From: Elgaria multicarinata webbii
Lineage: Eukaryota > Chordata > Lepidosauria > Squamata > Anguidae
Direction of reading: 5' to 3'
DNA: 64,000 nt
NCBI RefSeq assembly: GCF_023053635.1
Contig: NC_086175.1
Coordinates: forward strand, 127,986,240 to 128,050,239
Below, in pieces: positions 11,731 to 21,930 of the stretch. How positions within the stretch are numbered: position 1 is the stretch's first letter; every line of letters begins with the position of its first letter. The notes beneath the pieces are model-generated. The model was not told where the DNA came from and made no database searches. It saw only the letters and a list, made by a program, of their open reading frames with translations. Made by a program: the position numbers and the translations under genes.

Positions 11731-13959
11731 GCTTGAATCAAATAGAGCAGCCGTGTCCAACCTGACTCCTTCCAGAGAAATTGGACTACAACTCTCATCA
11801 TTATCCGTTATGACTGGGATGTATAGTCCATCACATCTGGAATGTTGTGGGGAATGCTGAACCAGTCTTCCTGGCTCTTCAAGCACCCATATTTTCCCCT
11901 CTGCAGTATATGTGTATAGATCTCAAACAGAAATGCACACACACTCTCCAACAGTACCCAAAAAAGCATGTTTGTTGTCATTGCCCAGAAAACACTAGCC
12001 AAAGATTCTCCCTCACCCAAATAGAATGATGTTTTTTGCCAGCGGATATGGGAATATTTCAAGAAGGTGTGTGTGTGTATTATTATATTAGGGAATAACC
12101 ATGGTTTTTTTCCTGTTTTAGGAAATAACTTTGCAACAGATAATGGCTCACCTGGACTCCATTCGGAAAGACATGGTCATCCTCGAGAAAAGTGAATTTG
12201 CCAACCTGAGAGCGGAGAATGAGGTATTTCCCCAGTTGATGCACAAAATTGGATTGCGTTTCTTTGCAGAGCAGCAGCATGAGATAAATGGAGAGGAATT
12301 AGGTCTTATTATGAGCATTTTTGCCTGCTGAATTTCACCTCTTTTCGTTCTTAGTTTTGAGAACTTCACCAGCTCTTCTTATGAGCATTTTTGCCTGCTG
12401 AATTTCACCTCTTTTCTTACTTTGTTTTGAGAACTTCACCATATTATTGGAAATGTAGGGAGGGCCGTGCTGAATCTGACCAAACGCCCATGGCTGTTGA
12501 ACCTCTTGGAAGTCCAAGGGCTGAATTCAATTACAACTGTCTTCTCAGAGGACGAGGACGCCTGCAGACCACCGAAGGCATTCTGGGAGGTGTAGGTGTT
12601 TGAGAGACCTCAGGGGATCATGTGTGGCCACATGGGCGATTGCCTGAGATCTCTGAAATGGCTGCACATCCCAGAATGCCTTTCCCTGAGAGCCACTTCA
12701 CTCCTCAACAACGCTACTCTTCGAGAGCGCAGTGAGGGATAGCATCAGCGACAAGTGGAGGGAAGTGGATTAACGTTATTCGGAGACCTGAGCAGTGCTG
12801 GGAATATCTGCTAGTACTAGTTAAAAGTGCAAGGCCCAAAAAAATTCCTTCGCTCTTTACCACACACACCTTCTCTCGTTAGCTTTCTTTTTAAATTGGT
12901 CATCGTTTGACTCGGGATATTTCTCTTCTCTTCCCACCTCCGGTACATAGAAAATGAAAATCGAATTGGATCAAGTCAAACAGCAGCTACTGGTAAGTAG
13001 GGAAGAACCAACCGAACCCGTACAATTTTGAGGCAGAGCCAAACCTGCTTCCAGCCAAGAAAGAAAGGCCTCTCTGAGCCAAGGAAGAAAGGCCTTCAAT
13101 GGCGCCAAAGCTGCTGTTCTGGGCTTGGCAGCAAGGGAACATAAAAGTCCATGAAAGCAAGAGGGAGGCTAGGAAATGGGTGGAATCTTCCTGGGCGTAG
13201 AGTCTATGAGGAACAGCTAGATGGTATGGAAAGAAGCTGAGCTTTTTTGGAGCTTTCTGGCCCTCTGGGAGCCAGGAGTGGGCAAGGGAGGAGGACTTGG
13301 GTGGATTTGAACCCCCTCCTCTCGACATCAGGGTCGGGAGGAAAAGCTGGAAGGTTGTGGGGGTGAACCGATGGGAGATGCGCCAATCTTGATGGCAAAA
13401 TAGGAGTGAGCAAGTTTCTAAAACAAAATGGGCGCTTAAATAATGCCGTCCTAAATAGAAGCAGGCAGTGAAGGGGCCAGGCAAAATTCTCTTGTGTGTG
13501 TGTTTGTGGGGGTATCTTCTAAATCCAGGTGAGTGCAGCTGGGAAGGCCTCTGCATGAGCGTCTACCCACCTTATCTCTGGTTGCAGAACCCAAAGGAGA
13601 ACCCCTGAAGTGGAACAAAGTTCTCAGTGCAGGTTTACCTAGGAAGGATGTGATTCATGGGGTATACTAAGGGATTTATTTATTTTAAAAAAGAGTGTGT
13701 GTTTTTGTGTTAAAGAATGAAACCAGTCAGATCCGAGCTGAAAACAAGCTGGACATAAACTTGGAGAGAAGCCGGGTGACAGATATGGTAAGCAATGAGT
13801 TGACATCCCTGTACCACCCGCCAATATGCTTAATCTAGCTTTTGTGAGGTTGGCGATTTCTTATTCCTTTGTAAACTCTTCAGTTCACAGATCAGGATAA
13901 AAAACTCATGGAAGCCACAACAGAATTTCATCAAAAAGTAAGTGTTTGAGTTGAGGCAG

Positions 13960-14032
<73 letters not shown>

Positions 14033-17000
14033 GTATCCCACTCTTCCTTCGAAAGCTCTGAGCGGCTTCCCTGGAATTCACTGATGTCTCCCACCTGGAC
14101 ACTGATCTGACTCATCCCTGCTTACCTTCATCCTCAGGTGCTCTCAGACCATTCACTGAGACGTCTAAAAGCCAAGCTACACATTACACATTGGAGCTCT
14201 GTATTTGAGAACCTCTGGGATAATTTTCCCTTTGTAAAAGTAGATGCCCCCAGATGGGGGTAAGGGTGGGAGCAATTTGGATCTGGGCATCAGCACAGGG
14301 GGAAAGGGGTCTAGCCCAGGGTTTCTCTACTCGCTCTCCATCTTTCAAAAAAGAGGTGTGAGATGCTTATTTCTGTTGGGGTCAACCCAGGAGTTTCTGA
14401 GACTGCCTTGTAAATAAGCCCACTGAAGCTACTAGCCTGCAGAAATCTGTCGTGCTGGAAGCTGGGGGGGGGGGGGGCAGAGAGCTCAGTCCATCCTGTA
14501 GTGGCCCACTGTTTTTCTATGATAGGTGAGGAGGTGTTAGATCAATGTTCTTTTCACCCAAGGACGAAATCCAAACAGCCCTTAAGCACGACTCCACCAT
14601 TCCAGCGACAGAGGGTTCAAAAGCGCTTTATTGATTAGTAATCAAGGCCTGGTCTCTTCAAAGGGAGCAATCAGACAAAAGACATAGGGAATACAGTGCA
14701 GTATTTGAGCATGCAAGGGGCAAGGCCCAGTAACAGCATTAACCAATCAGAACATAACACTGGGGCATAGCTAATTATGCTAAACAGTTCTGTAAACAAT
14801 ACCTTTGGCCTGACAGTAAGTTACAGACACAGCAGCACTGGAGCCAGCGCTCTTGTTTTGGATAGATAAGACAGTTTCCAAGAAGACACCCTTGAAGACG
14901 CCCTCGGTACGTGACATTTCGCCTGGTGTATAATGGATACTATACAGCTTCCTTTAGAAAATGGAGGTGGTTATGCTAACAGAGGAGGAGGCTTCCCTCC
15001 TGAGGCCGCCCACTTAGTTTCTATGCTGGGCACAAAGGAGGGATGGAGTGCTCCGTCCCCCCTTCACCAGTTCACCTTGTTATTTCTGGCAACCAGGCAA
15101 ATTTTGAATCAGTGGTGCAGAACTCCCAGGGCCTACAGGCCCTGATCTAGCTCACTGGGCTACCCAATCCAACCCCTGGAGCCTTCTCAAGTTCCTCTGG
15201 AGAATTGCCCCTTGGAGGAGACCCCGGTGTTATCTCCAACCTGAGATTGGAGATAACACTGGGGGTTCCCCTGCAGGCCACATCCCTTTCCCAATTGCTC
15301 CCAGCATCAGCTGAGAGTCCCTTTCTCCTAAGTTGATGAGAATCCCGGAACTCCGTGTCTCTTCTCAGAATGGAAAAATTGAAAAATCAGGGCGGTAGGG
15401 AGGGGAGACAGCCACTGACATCATCCAGCCCATGGGTGGCCTGGGGGGCAGTTTGAACCCCCACTTTAAATGTGTTCTGCATCCCTGGTTTAAATACCAG
15501 GCAGATCTAATGAGGCCTATCTTTGTGTGAAAATGGATTCCTTCTGTCTATGTCTATATTTTATTTTATAAAAATGAAAAAACGAAAGTACTTTAAGAGT
15601 CCAATCCTACATCCGTTTAGACAAAAGAAAGTCCAGCAACTCGCAGCATTTATTTTATTTTATTTTGTTTTAATTAAAAGATGTATATGTCATCCCCCTC
15701 AGCAGAGCGTCCAGGGCGGTTTACAAAACTTACAGAAAATGCACCAATAAAATACCATAAATAACGTATTAAAAGAAAATACACAATGTGTGAATAAAAT
15801 CGTCTCCATGTAGCATCAGAAACATAACAGCGTTTGCACCAAGCAGGCCACCTTGGGGAGGGAGTTCTGCAAACTGGGTGCCACCGCTGAAAAGGCCCTT
15901 TTTCTTCCTCTGGTTACCACCCACCTGATCTTGGGTAGAAAGTGACGCTTGTGCCGTGTCTTATAGGACTCGGGCACCAACAGCAACGTAACCGAAGTCA
16001 GCAATAAAATCGATGCCGAAATTGCTGCCTTGAAAACACTCATGGAATCGAATAAGCTGGGGACCATCCGTTATTTAGCAGGTATGCGGCTAGAGTATAC
16101 AAAATTATGTATTTGTTAACTCCCTGCTTTACCAACGCCATGATTGCAGTGTGTCTTTGCAGGGGTGTGATGTTCTGACTCTCATATCTGTTTATTTATT
16201 TTATTTAAAACGTTTCTTGGTCGCCTTTCAGGGCAGAAGCACACCCAGCAATAAAATCCATAAAAACCATTAAAATATTAAAAGCACTAAAAACGCAACA
16301 GTAAAGTAGCCATAGCAACAACAATAAAACCAGCGAGAACAACAGCAAAAGCAGCGATGACAGCAGTCATGTCAAGAGAAAGCCACAGTAAAACAAGGCC
16401 TTCTTAAAAGCTTGCAGGGATGAAGCATGGGGGACCTCCAGTGGCAACTTGTTGCAAAGGTGTGGGGCCATTGCAGAGAAGGCCCTCTCCATTGCACACT
16501 CTCCCGGGCTTTGCAACCTTTCGGAGTGAGTTAATGATAACACAATGAGCCTCGTGTGGCGCAGAGCGGTAAAGCAGCAGTTTCTGCAGCTGAAACTCCC
16601 CACAGTCTGAGTTCGATCCCAGCAGAAGCTGGTTTCAGGCAGCTGGCTCAGGTCGACTCAGCCTTCCATCCTCCCAAGGTCGGTAAAATGAGTACCCAGT
16701 TAGCTGGGGTAAAGGAAATAACGGCCAGGGAAGGCAACGGCAAACCACCCCGCTATAAGGCCTGCCAAGAAAACATCAGCGAAAGCTGGCATCCCTCCAA
16801 GAGTAATGACTCAGTGCTTGCACGAGAGGTTCCTTTCCTTCCTTTCTTAATGATAACATAAGAGGCTAACGTATATACGAGTCTTTGTCCATCTAGTACA
16901 GTATTGTTCACTCTGACTGGCAGCACTTCTCCAGGGCCATGGACAAGTGGAATAACATAAGAATAGCCCTGCTGGATCAGACCAAAGGTCCAGCTAGTGG

Positions 17001-17942
17001 CCAAACAGCTGTTGCCCAGGAATGCATAAGCAGGACTAGGGTGCAAAAGCACACACCACCCAGGTTTCCCAGCAGCTGGTGTATATAGGCTTACTGCCTA
17101 TGATACTGAAGACGATTGAGGGGAGACATGATAGCACTCTTCAAATACTTGAAAGGTGGTCACACAGAGGAGGGCCAGGATCTCTTCTCAATCCTCCCAG
17201 AGTGCAGGGCACGGAATAACGGGCTCAAGTTACAGGAAGCCAGGTTCCGGCTGGACATCAGGAAAAACTTCTTGACTGTTAAAGCAGTACGACAATGGAA
17301 CCAGTTACCTAGGGAAGTGGTGGGCTCTCCCACACTAGAGGCCTTCAAGAGGCAGCTGGACAACCATCTGTCAGGGATGCTTTAAGGTGGATTCCTGCAT
17401 TGAGCAGAGGATTGGACTCGATGGCCTTGTAGGCCCCTTCCAACTCTACTATTCCATGATTCTTTAGCACATAGCCATCAGGACTAGTAGCCATTGATAG
17501 CTTCCTCCAGGAATTTATCCAACCTCCTTTTAAAGCCTTCCAAATTGGTGGCCATCACTACATCCTGTGGTAGCGAATCCCACAGTTTAACACTGCGCTG
17601 TGTCAAGAACTTCCTTTTATCTGTTCTGAATCTCCCACCATTGAGCGTCATGGGATGCCCCTCTCCATAACATTACACTGTCATGGGATGACCCCATTGG
17701 GTTCTAGCATTATGGGAGAAGGACAAAAATGTCTCCCGATCCTCATTCATAATTTTGTACACAAGAGATTCAGAACCTTAACAGGGAGGTCACATGATGC
17801 ATTGAATATTATGGTGAGTGACTCAGAAATGTGCGTGTGTGTGAATAGGTTGAACCCTGAAATGCACCTTCTGTTTTTATTTACAGCCTCGGTTTTCACT
17901 TGCCTTGCAATCGCCCTGGGATTTTATCGATTCTGGAAATAA
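5255..17942 (+). CDS. CCDC90B: CCDC90B, mitochondrial coiled-coil protein (9 coding exons, complete)
   Basis: Coding exons are 5255-5327, 6855-6974, 10446-10549, 12122-12223, 12951-12992, 13716-13787, 13884-13937, 15967-16081 and 17887-17942. All introns are GT-AG and the phases join into 245 codons plus TAA. The product has a short basic N-terminus suited to mitochondrial import (about residues 1-35), a conserved head containing [20 protein letters not shown] (about 46-64), a long coiled coil with [20 protein letters not shown] (about 113-132), and a C-terminal membrane anchor ending [17 protein letters not shown] (229-245). I recognise it as CCDC90B from recall of the human protein; the length is near the human 254 residues. 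The family includes MCUR1, which is linked to the mitochondrial calcium uniporter, and has a head-neck-stalk-anchor design. The role of CCDC90B itself is less settled. It is convergent with ANKRD42. Confidence 0.96.
5886..6360 (-). mobile_element. L3-like LINE 3' end, antisense, in CCDC90B intron 1
   Basis: Reads agaacataggaagagccctg then the reverse complement of the L3-like tail and C-terminal coding region. Confidence 0.8.
6418..6606. mobile_element. Palindromic MITE with end similar to the 62-bp minisatellite unit
   Basis: The left end cattcagatgacacactaaa and the right end gcttagcgtgttgtctgaac are inverted relatives. The core contains ccatggctta-like blocks. Non-autonomous; superfamily not determined. 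Confidence 0.5.
6855..6974 (+). CDS. CCDC90B: CCDC90B coding exon 2
   Basis: Encodes residues 25-64, running from the end of the presequence into the conserved head ([20 protein letters not shown]). The acceptor follows a pyrimidine-rich tract ending ctcag; the donor is gtgagc, phase 1. Confidence 0.95.
7028..7375 (-). mobile_element. CR1 LINE 3' end, antisense
   Basis: Begins with tagaattgtggagttggaag, the reverse complement of the CR1 tail, and continues into degraded coding sequence. In CCDC90B intron 2. Confidence 0.75.
7658..8243. mobile_element. Solo LTR, fossil, with 5-bp target duplication
   Basis: The 586-bp segment starts TGTAACGG and ends CCTTTACA, and is flanked by attgt on both sides (7653-7657 and 8244-8248). 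This fits a retroviral or related LTR left after recombination. No internal coding region. Orientation is not settled; it lies in CCDC90B intron 2. Confidence 0.6.
8349..8533. mobile_element. Palindromic MITE (ctacaccaagcagga ends)
   Basis: The ends taatctacaccaagcaggat and atcctgcttggtgtagatt are near-perfect inverted repeats around a short core with a gcagtagtgt block. A related copy is at about 5728-5875 and an end fragment at about 25662. Confidence 0.65.
9108..9238. mobile_element. Palindromic repeat element (catgcctgtttagacag family)
   Basis: The sequence tcctatgcctgtttagacag is matched by its reverse complement ending at about 9230. Related diverged copies are near 5400-5560, 8815-8945 and 15600. 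Foldback-type MITE; superfamily unknown. Confidence 0.55.
9290..9950. other. GC-rich island in CCDC90B intron 2
   Basis: CpG-rich sequence with a perfect 17-bp-arm hairpin at 9380-9414, a run of about 16 G (9523-9538), G-rich low complexity to 9735, and a second CpG-dense block with aaaatggcggac near 9809. It could be an alternative promoter or a GC-rich transposon; no coding potential is convincing. Confidence 0.45.
10446..10549 (+). CDS. CCDC90B: CCDC90B coding exon 3
   Basis: Encodes residues 65-99 ([20 protein letters not shown] then [15 protein letters not shown]), still the conserved head domain. It enters in phase 1 and leaves in phase 0. Confidence 0.96.
11691..11727. repeat. (AG)n microsatellite
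   Basis: About 18 uninterrupted AG dinucleotides in CCDC90B intron 3. Confidence 0.9.
12122..12223 (+). CDS. CCDC90B: CCDC90B coding exon 4
   Basis: Encodes residues 100-133 ([20 protein letters not shown] then [14 protein letters not shown]), the start of the coiled-coil stalk. Phase 0 at both ends. Confidence 0.96.
12308..12440. repeat. Two-copy tandem duplication, unit about 70 bp
   Basis: The block starting ttatgagcatttttgcctgc occurs twice in a row with few differences, 85 bases after CCDC90B exon 4. Confidence 0.8.
12951..12992 (+). CDS. CCDC90B: CCDC90B coding exon 5 (14-codon micro-exon)
   Basis: Encodes residues 134-147, [14 protein letters not shown], a continuous heptad stretch. 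At 42 nt it is the smallest exon of the gene; the flanking acatag and gtaagt match splice consensus. Confidence 0.93.
13716..13787 (+). CDS. CCDC90B: CCDC90B coding exon 6
   Basis: Encodes residues 148-171, [20 protein letters not shown] then VTDM. Phase 0 at both ends. Confidence 0.95.
13884..13937 (+). CDS. CCDC90B: CCDC90B coding exon 7
   Basis: Encodes residues 172-189, [18 protein letters not shown]. The intron after it opens with gtaagt and soon runs into a (TG)n(AG)n microsatellite from about 13962. Confidence 0.95.
13962..14030. repeat. (TG)n(AG)n compound microsatellite
   Basis: About 16 TG then about 17 AG units, starting some 25 bases after the exon 7 donor of CCDC90B. Confidence 0.9.
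14536..14917 (-). mobile_element. Probable solo LTR, fossil, antisense
   Basis: On the minus strand it starts TGTCACGTACCGAGG and ends TTGATCTAACA, with aataaagcgcttttgaaccc about 95 bases from the 3' end, as expected of an LTR polyadenylation region. Part of the same element is at 29213-29378. No clear target duplication. In CCDC90B intron 7. Confidence 0.6.
15225..15263. repeat. Short perfect hairpin
   Basis: gtgttatctccaa and ttggagataacac are inverted around a short loop in CCDC90B intron 7. Confidence 0.7.
15640..15945 (-). mobile_element. L2-type LINE 3' end, antisense, next to CCDC90B exon 8
   Basis: Contains gcgtccagggcggtttacaa and, on the minus strand, [20 protein letters not shown]. 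It ends about 20-30 bases before the exon 8 acceptor. Confidence 0.7.
15967..16081 (+). CDS. CCDC90B: CCDC90B coding exon 8
   Basis: Encodes residues 190-227, ending the stalk ([20 protein letters not shown]) and reaching the membrane-proximal TIRYLA. The sequence before its acceptor is an antisense L2-type LINE fragment that ends within about 30 bases of the exon, so the pyrimidine tract is weak. It leaves in phase 1. Confidence 0.93.
16190..16540 (-). mobile_element. L2-type LINE 3' end, antisense
   Basis: Starts with an AT-rich tail, then antisense coding remnants including [20 protein letters not shown] on the minus strand. In CCDC90B intron 8. Confidence 0.65.
16546..16850 (+). mobile_element. 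tRNA-derived SINE, Sauria-like
   Basis: Starts with a tRNA-like A-box region (cgtgtggcgcagagcggtaa) and a B box at gagttcgatccc, then ccatcctcccaaggtcggta and gcaaaccaccccgctataag. It ends gtgcttgcacgaga and ttcctttcctt. The 3' end matches the BovB-type tail used by Sauria SINEs, known from squamates. Confidence 0.75.
16955..17775 (-). mobile_element. L3-like LINE 3' end, antisense, split by a CR1
   Basis: 16955-17107 reads from the L3-like tail (agccctgctggatcagacca) and the same element resumes at 17464 (agcacatagccatcaggact). The gap is filled by a CR1 in the opposite direction. Confidence 0.8.
17108..17463 (+). mobile_element. CR1 LINE 3' end nested in an L3-like LINE
   Basis: Encodes [20 protein letters not shown] to LDNHLSGML and ends in the CR1 tail with ttccatgattct. 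It sits inside the antisense L3-like copy and so is younger than it. Confidence 0.85.
17887..17942 (+). CDS. CCDC90B: CCDC90B coding exon 9 with stop codon
   Basis: Encodes the C-terminal anchor, [17 protein letters not shown], then TAA at 17940-17942. One hydrophobic helix of about 15 residues closed by aromatic and basic residues, as in the family. An AATAAA string overlaps the stop (17938-17943), probably by chance. Confidence 0.96.
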
Positions 17943-19168
17943 AGAGCCAGCCTGTGGGAATGACGGGAACATGACGAGGCCTTTTAGAGTTGACCTATAC
18001 CGTGTCTTGGAGAACGCCCTCCGGCAGACACCTTTGGACTCTTCGTGTTGGTATTGATCTTGAACATGTAATTGCCAGTGGATATTGTGTGCAGGCACAA
18101 TAAGAGACTGAGCGGCATGTGCTCAGCTCATGTCGTTTGCGCGGAGTTCCCACGTGCCGGAGGCTGAAAGCTTCAGGGATCATTTAAAAGAAAAGGCGGA
18201 ACGTTCTTTGACGGGTAGAATGTTCTTGCATTGTTCAAGCCCTGCTGGTTTTATCTGGTTCTTTCTCTTCTACCCCTACCTGGTTTCAGTGCCCCCAACC
18301 CCATCCTCAGCTCCTCTGCCTACCCCAGTGACTTCTGATTCAGTGGCGCCAACTGCTGGTGGAGAAACAACCCTTATAACAGAGAGATGGGGCAACCCAG
18401 TTGCCTCCAGATGTGGCTGGACTCCCAAGTCCTATCAGCCCCAGCCAGCAGGGCCAGTGGACAAAGATTGATGGGGGCTGTAGTCCTGCCACATCTGACA
18501 GGCGGCGGATTCTCCACCCTTGCTAAAAAAAAAAATTAAATTAAAAAATTCCAATTTGCGTGCATAGTAATTTGCGCAAGCAGGCAACGCCGTAAGGGAT
18601 TGCACCACTCCCACTGTGGTGCCCTCCAGATGTGCTGACTGGGGCGGGCAAGATTTGCAGGTCAACACATCTGGAGGGCTCCAGGTTGGGGAACTTGGAT
18701 TATGCTCTGAATGGGATGAGAAAGGATATATGCCCTTCTCCAAGTGCTAAAGGAATGTAATGCAAGCGCTTCTGCACAGCAGAATGTCTCAAGTTGCCTT
18801 ATTGCACGGTGGGCCCTTTAGCCTGGGTTTGCTTACTCTGCCCTAAAGCAGTTCTTCAGGGACTCAGGCCACAGTCTCCCCCCCCCCCCCAGCCATCATG
18901 TACTGCAAAGCATATTGCTCAGCCCCCGAACAACACTCCCCCTTTTCTTTTAAAGTAAAAAACATGCCTTATGTTTATGTGTCTTCGCTTCAGAGGCTAG
19001 CGCAGCTAAGGAGTTCTGTTATTGTTATTACTTAAACCATTTATGTGCCGTTCTTCATTTAACAAATCACGAGGCCATGTACAAAATGCACTAAAGCAAC
19101 CGTTAACATGAAGCACCAAGATTAAAAACAGCAACAAAGCCAATCTATCAAGCTAGGTATTAGAGGCT
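17943..19168. other. CCDC90B 3' UTR/flank with decayed repeats
   Basis: No gene beyond the stop. Palindromic repeat fragments of the ccctccagatgtg family lie at about 18405-18510 and 18600-18695. The rest is unassigned. Confidence 0.5.
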
Positions 19169-21648
19169 GTGATCAGAAGACACCTTAAACCATGGCTTTA
19201 ACCACGGTGGTTAAGCCAGAAAGCCAGGCCGTGTTCAGAAGACACCTTAAACCACGGCTTTAACCACGGTGGTTAAGCCAGAAAGCCAGGCCGTGTTCAG
19301 AAGACACCTTAAACCATGGCTTTAACCACGATGGTTAAGCCAGAAAGCCAGGCCGTGTTCAGAAGACACCTTAAACCATGGCTTTAACCATGGTGGTTAA
19401 GCCAGAAAGCCAGGCCGTGTTCAGAAGACACCTTAAACCATGGCTTTAATCACGGTGGTTAAGCCAGAAAGCCAGGCCGTGTTCAGAAGACACCTTAAAC
19501 CATGGCTTTAACCACGGTGGTTAAGCCAGAAAGCCAGGCCGTGTTCAGAAGACACCTTACACCATGGCTTTAACCACGATGGTTAAGCCAGAAAGCCAGG
19601 CCGTGTTCAGAAGACACCTTACACCATGGCTTTAACCACGGTGGTTAAGCCAGAAAGCCAGGCCGTGTTCAGAAGACACCTTAAACCATGGCTTTAACCA
19701 TGGTGGTTAAGCCAGAAAGCCAGGCCGTGTTCAGAAGACACCTTAAACCAAGGCTTTAACCACGGTGGTTAAGCCAGAAAGCCAGGCCGTGTTCAGAAGA
19801 CACCTTAAACCATGGCTTTAACCACGGTGGTTAAACCAGAAAGCCAGGCCGTGTTCAGAAGACACCTTACACCATGGCTTTAACCACGGTGGTTAAGCCA
19901 GAAAGCCAGGCCGTGTTCAGAAGACACCTTACACCATGGCTTTAACCACGGTGGTTAAGCCAGAAAGCCAGGCCGTGTTCAGAAGACACCTTAAACCATG
20001 GCTTTAACCACGGTGGTTAAGCCAGAAAGCCAGGCCGTGTTCAGAAGACACCTTAAACCATGGCTTTAACCACGGTGGTTAAGCCAGAAAGCCAGGCCGT
20101 GTTCAGAAGACACCTTAAACCATGGCTTTAACCACGGTGGTTAAGCCAGAAAGCCAGGCCGTGTTCAGAAGACACCTTAAACCATGGCTTTAACCACGGT
20201 GGTTAAGCCAGAAAGCCAGGCCGTGTTCAGAAGACACCTTAAACCACGGCTTTAACCACGATGGTTAAGCCAGAAAGCCAGGCCGTGTTCAGAAGACACC
20301 TTAAACCACGGCTTTAACCACGATGGTTAAGCCAGAAAGCCAGGCCGTGTTCAGAAGACACCTTACACCATGGCTTTAACCACGGTGGTTAAGCCAGAAA
20401 GCCAGGCCGTGTTCAGAAGACACCTTAAACCATGGCTTTAACCACGGTGGTTAAGCCAGAAAGCCAGGCCGTGTTCAGAAGACACCTTAAACCATGGCTT
20501 TAACCACGGTGGTTAAACCAGAAAGCCAGGCCGTGTTCAGAAGACACCTTACACCATGGCTTTAACCACGGTGGTTAAGCCAGAAAGCCAGGCCGTGTTC
20601 AGAAGACACCTTAAACCATGGCTTTAACCATGGTGGTTAAGCCAGAAAGCCAGGCCGTGTTCAGAAGACACCTTAAACCATGGCTTTAACCACGGTGGTT
20701 AAGCCAGAAAGCCAGGCCGTGTTCAGAAGACACCTTAAACCATGGCTTTAACCACGGTGGTTAAGCCAGAAAGCCAGGCCGTGTTCAGAAGACACCTTAA
20801 ACCATGGCTTTAACCACGGTGGTTAAGCCAGAAAGCGAGGCCGTGTTCAGAAGACACCTTAAACCATGGCTTTAACCACGGTGGTTAAGCCAGAAAGCCA
20901 GGCCATGTTCAGAAGACACCTTAAACCACGGCTTTAACCACGATGGTTAAGCCAGAAAGCCAGGCCGTGTTCAGAAGACACCTTAAACCATGGCTTTAAC
21001 CACGGTGGTTAAGCCAGAAAGCCAGGCCGTGTTCAGAAGACACCTTACACCATGGCTTTAACCACAGTGGTTAAGCCAGAAAGCCAGGCCGTGTTCAGAA
21101 GACACCTTAAACCATGGCTTTAACCACGGTGGTTAAGCCAGAAAGCCAGGCCGTGTTCAGAAGACACCTTACACCATGGCTTTAACCACGGTGGTTAAGC
21201 CAGAAAGCCAGGCCGTGTTCAGAAGACACCTTAAACCATGGCTTTAACCACGGTGGTTAAGCCAGAAAGCCAGGCCGTGTTCAGAAGACACCTTAAACCA
21301 CGGCTTTAACCACGATGGTTAAGTCAGAAAGCCAGGCCGTGTTCAGAAGACACCTTAAACCACGGCTTTAACCACAGTGGTTAAGCCAGAAAGCCAGGCC
21401 GTGTTCAGAAGACACCTTAAACCATGGCTTTAACCACGGTGGTTAAGCCAGAAAGCCAGGCCATGTTCAGAAGACACCTTAAACCATGGCTTTAACCATG
21501 GTGGTTAAGCCAGAAAGCCAGGCCGTGTTCAGAAGACACCTTAAACCATGGCTTTAACCATGGTGGTTAAGCCAGAAAGCCAGGCCGTGTTCAGAAGACA
21601 CCTTAAACCATGGCTTTAACCACGGTGGTTAAGCCACAAAGCCAGGTT
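19169..21648. repeat. 62-bp minisatellite, 40 units
   Basis: Units start gtgttcagaagacacctta and repeat every 62 bases from 19169 to the last start at 21587, so exactly 40 units fit with no length change. Each contains the near-palindrome ttaaccacggtggttaa. Variation is confined to a few sites: aaacc or acacc, catgg or cacgg, and cacgg, cacga or catgg. Adjacent units 11-12 and 22-23 share a rare variant (ttaaaccag then acacc), which suggests block duplication. Confidence 0.97.
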
Positions 21649-21900
21649 TTACTTTGGTGGGAGAGAGATGTATGCTTTATTGAATGTTAGGCTGGTATTT
21701 TTAATCATCGTTGCTGCTGTTCTAATGCTTTCCAAGATTAAATATGGTTTTCAAATTATTGGTTTTAATCTGTTTAGCTGGCTGTTTTTAATATTGTACA
21801 CTTCGTTACTGATATTGAATTGTCTTCATGTTTGTAAAGCTTGTTTCAGGAACCTTGGCTGAGACGCAGGGTGAAAACTGGAGAAATAAATTGCCTAAAA
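21649..21900 (+). mobile_element. L2-like LINE 3' tail remnant
   Basis: The series gtttttaatattgtaca, ccttggctgagacgcagggtg, ggagaaataaattgcc resembles the 3' UTR end of L2-type elements. Weak assignment. Confidence 0.4.
21885..21890 (+). terminator. CCDC90B: Candidate distal CCDC90B polyadenylation signal
   Basis: AATAAA on the plus strand at the end of an L2-like tail, just past the 62-bp minisatellite. If used, the CCDC90B 3' UTR would be about 3.9 kb and include the whole array. A nearer, weaker signal (aataag near 18098) could be used instead. Confidence 0.3.
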
Positions 21901-21930
21901 TTACAGTCTTTAATGAAGCGCTAATATACC

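Noticed and set aside
12987-13556. 189-codon minus-strand open frame across a CCDC90B intron
   Set aside because: It overlaps the end of CCDC90B exon 5 in antisense, shows no domain, and is of a length expected by chance in this composition.
19169-21648. CRISPR-like array
   Set aside because: The units are contiguous 62-bp repeats with no unique spacers, in a vertebrate genome; it is a minisatellite.
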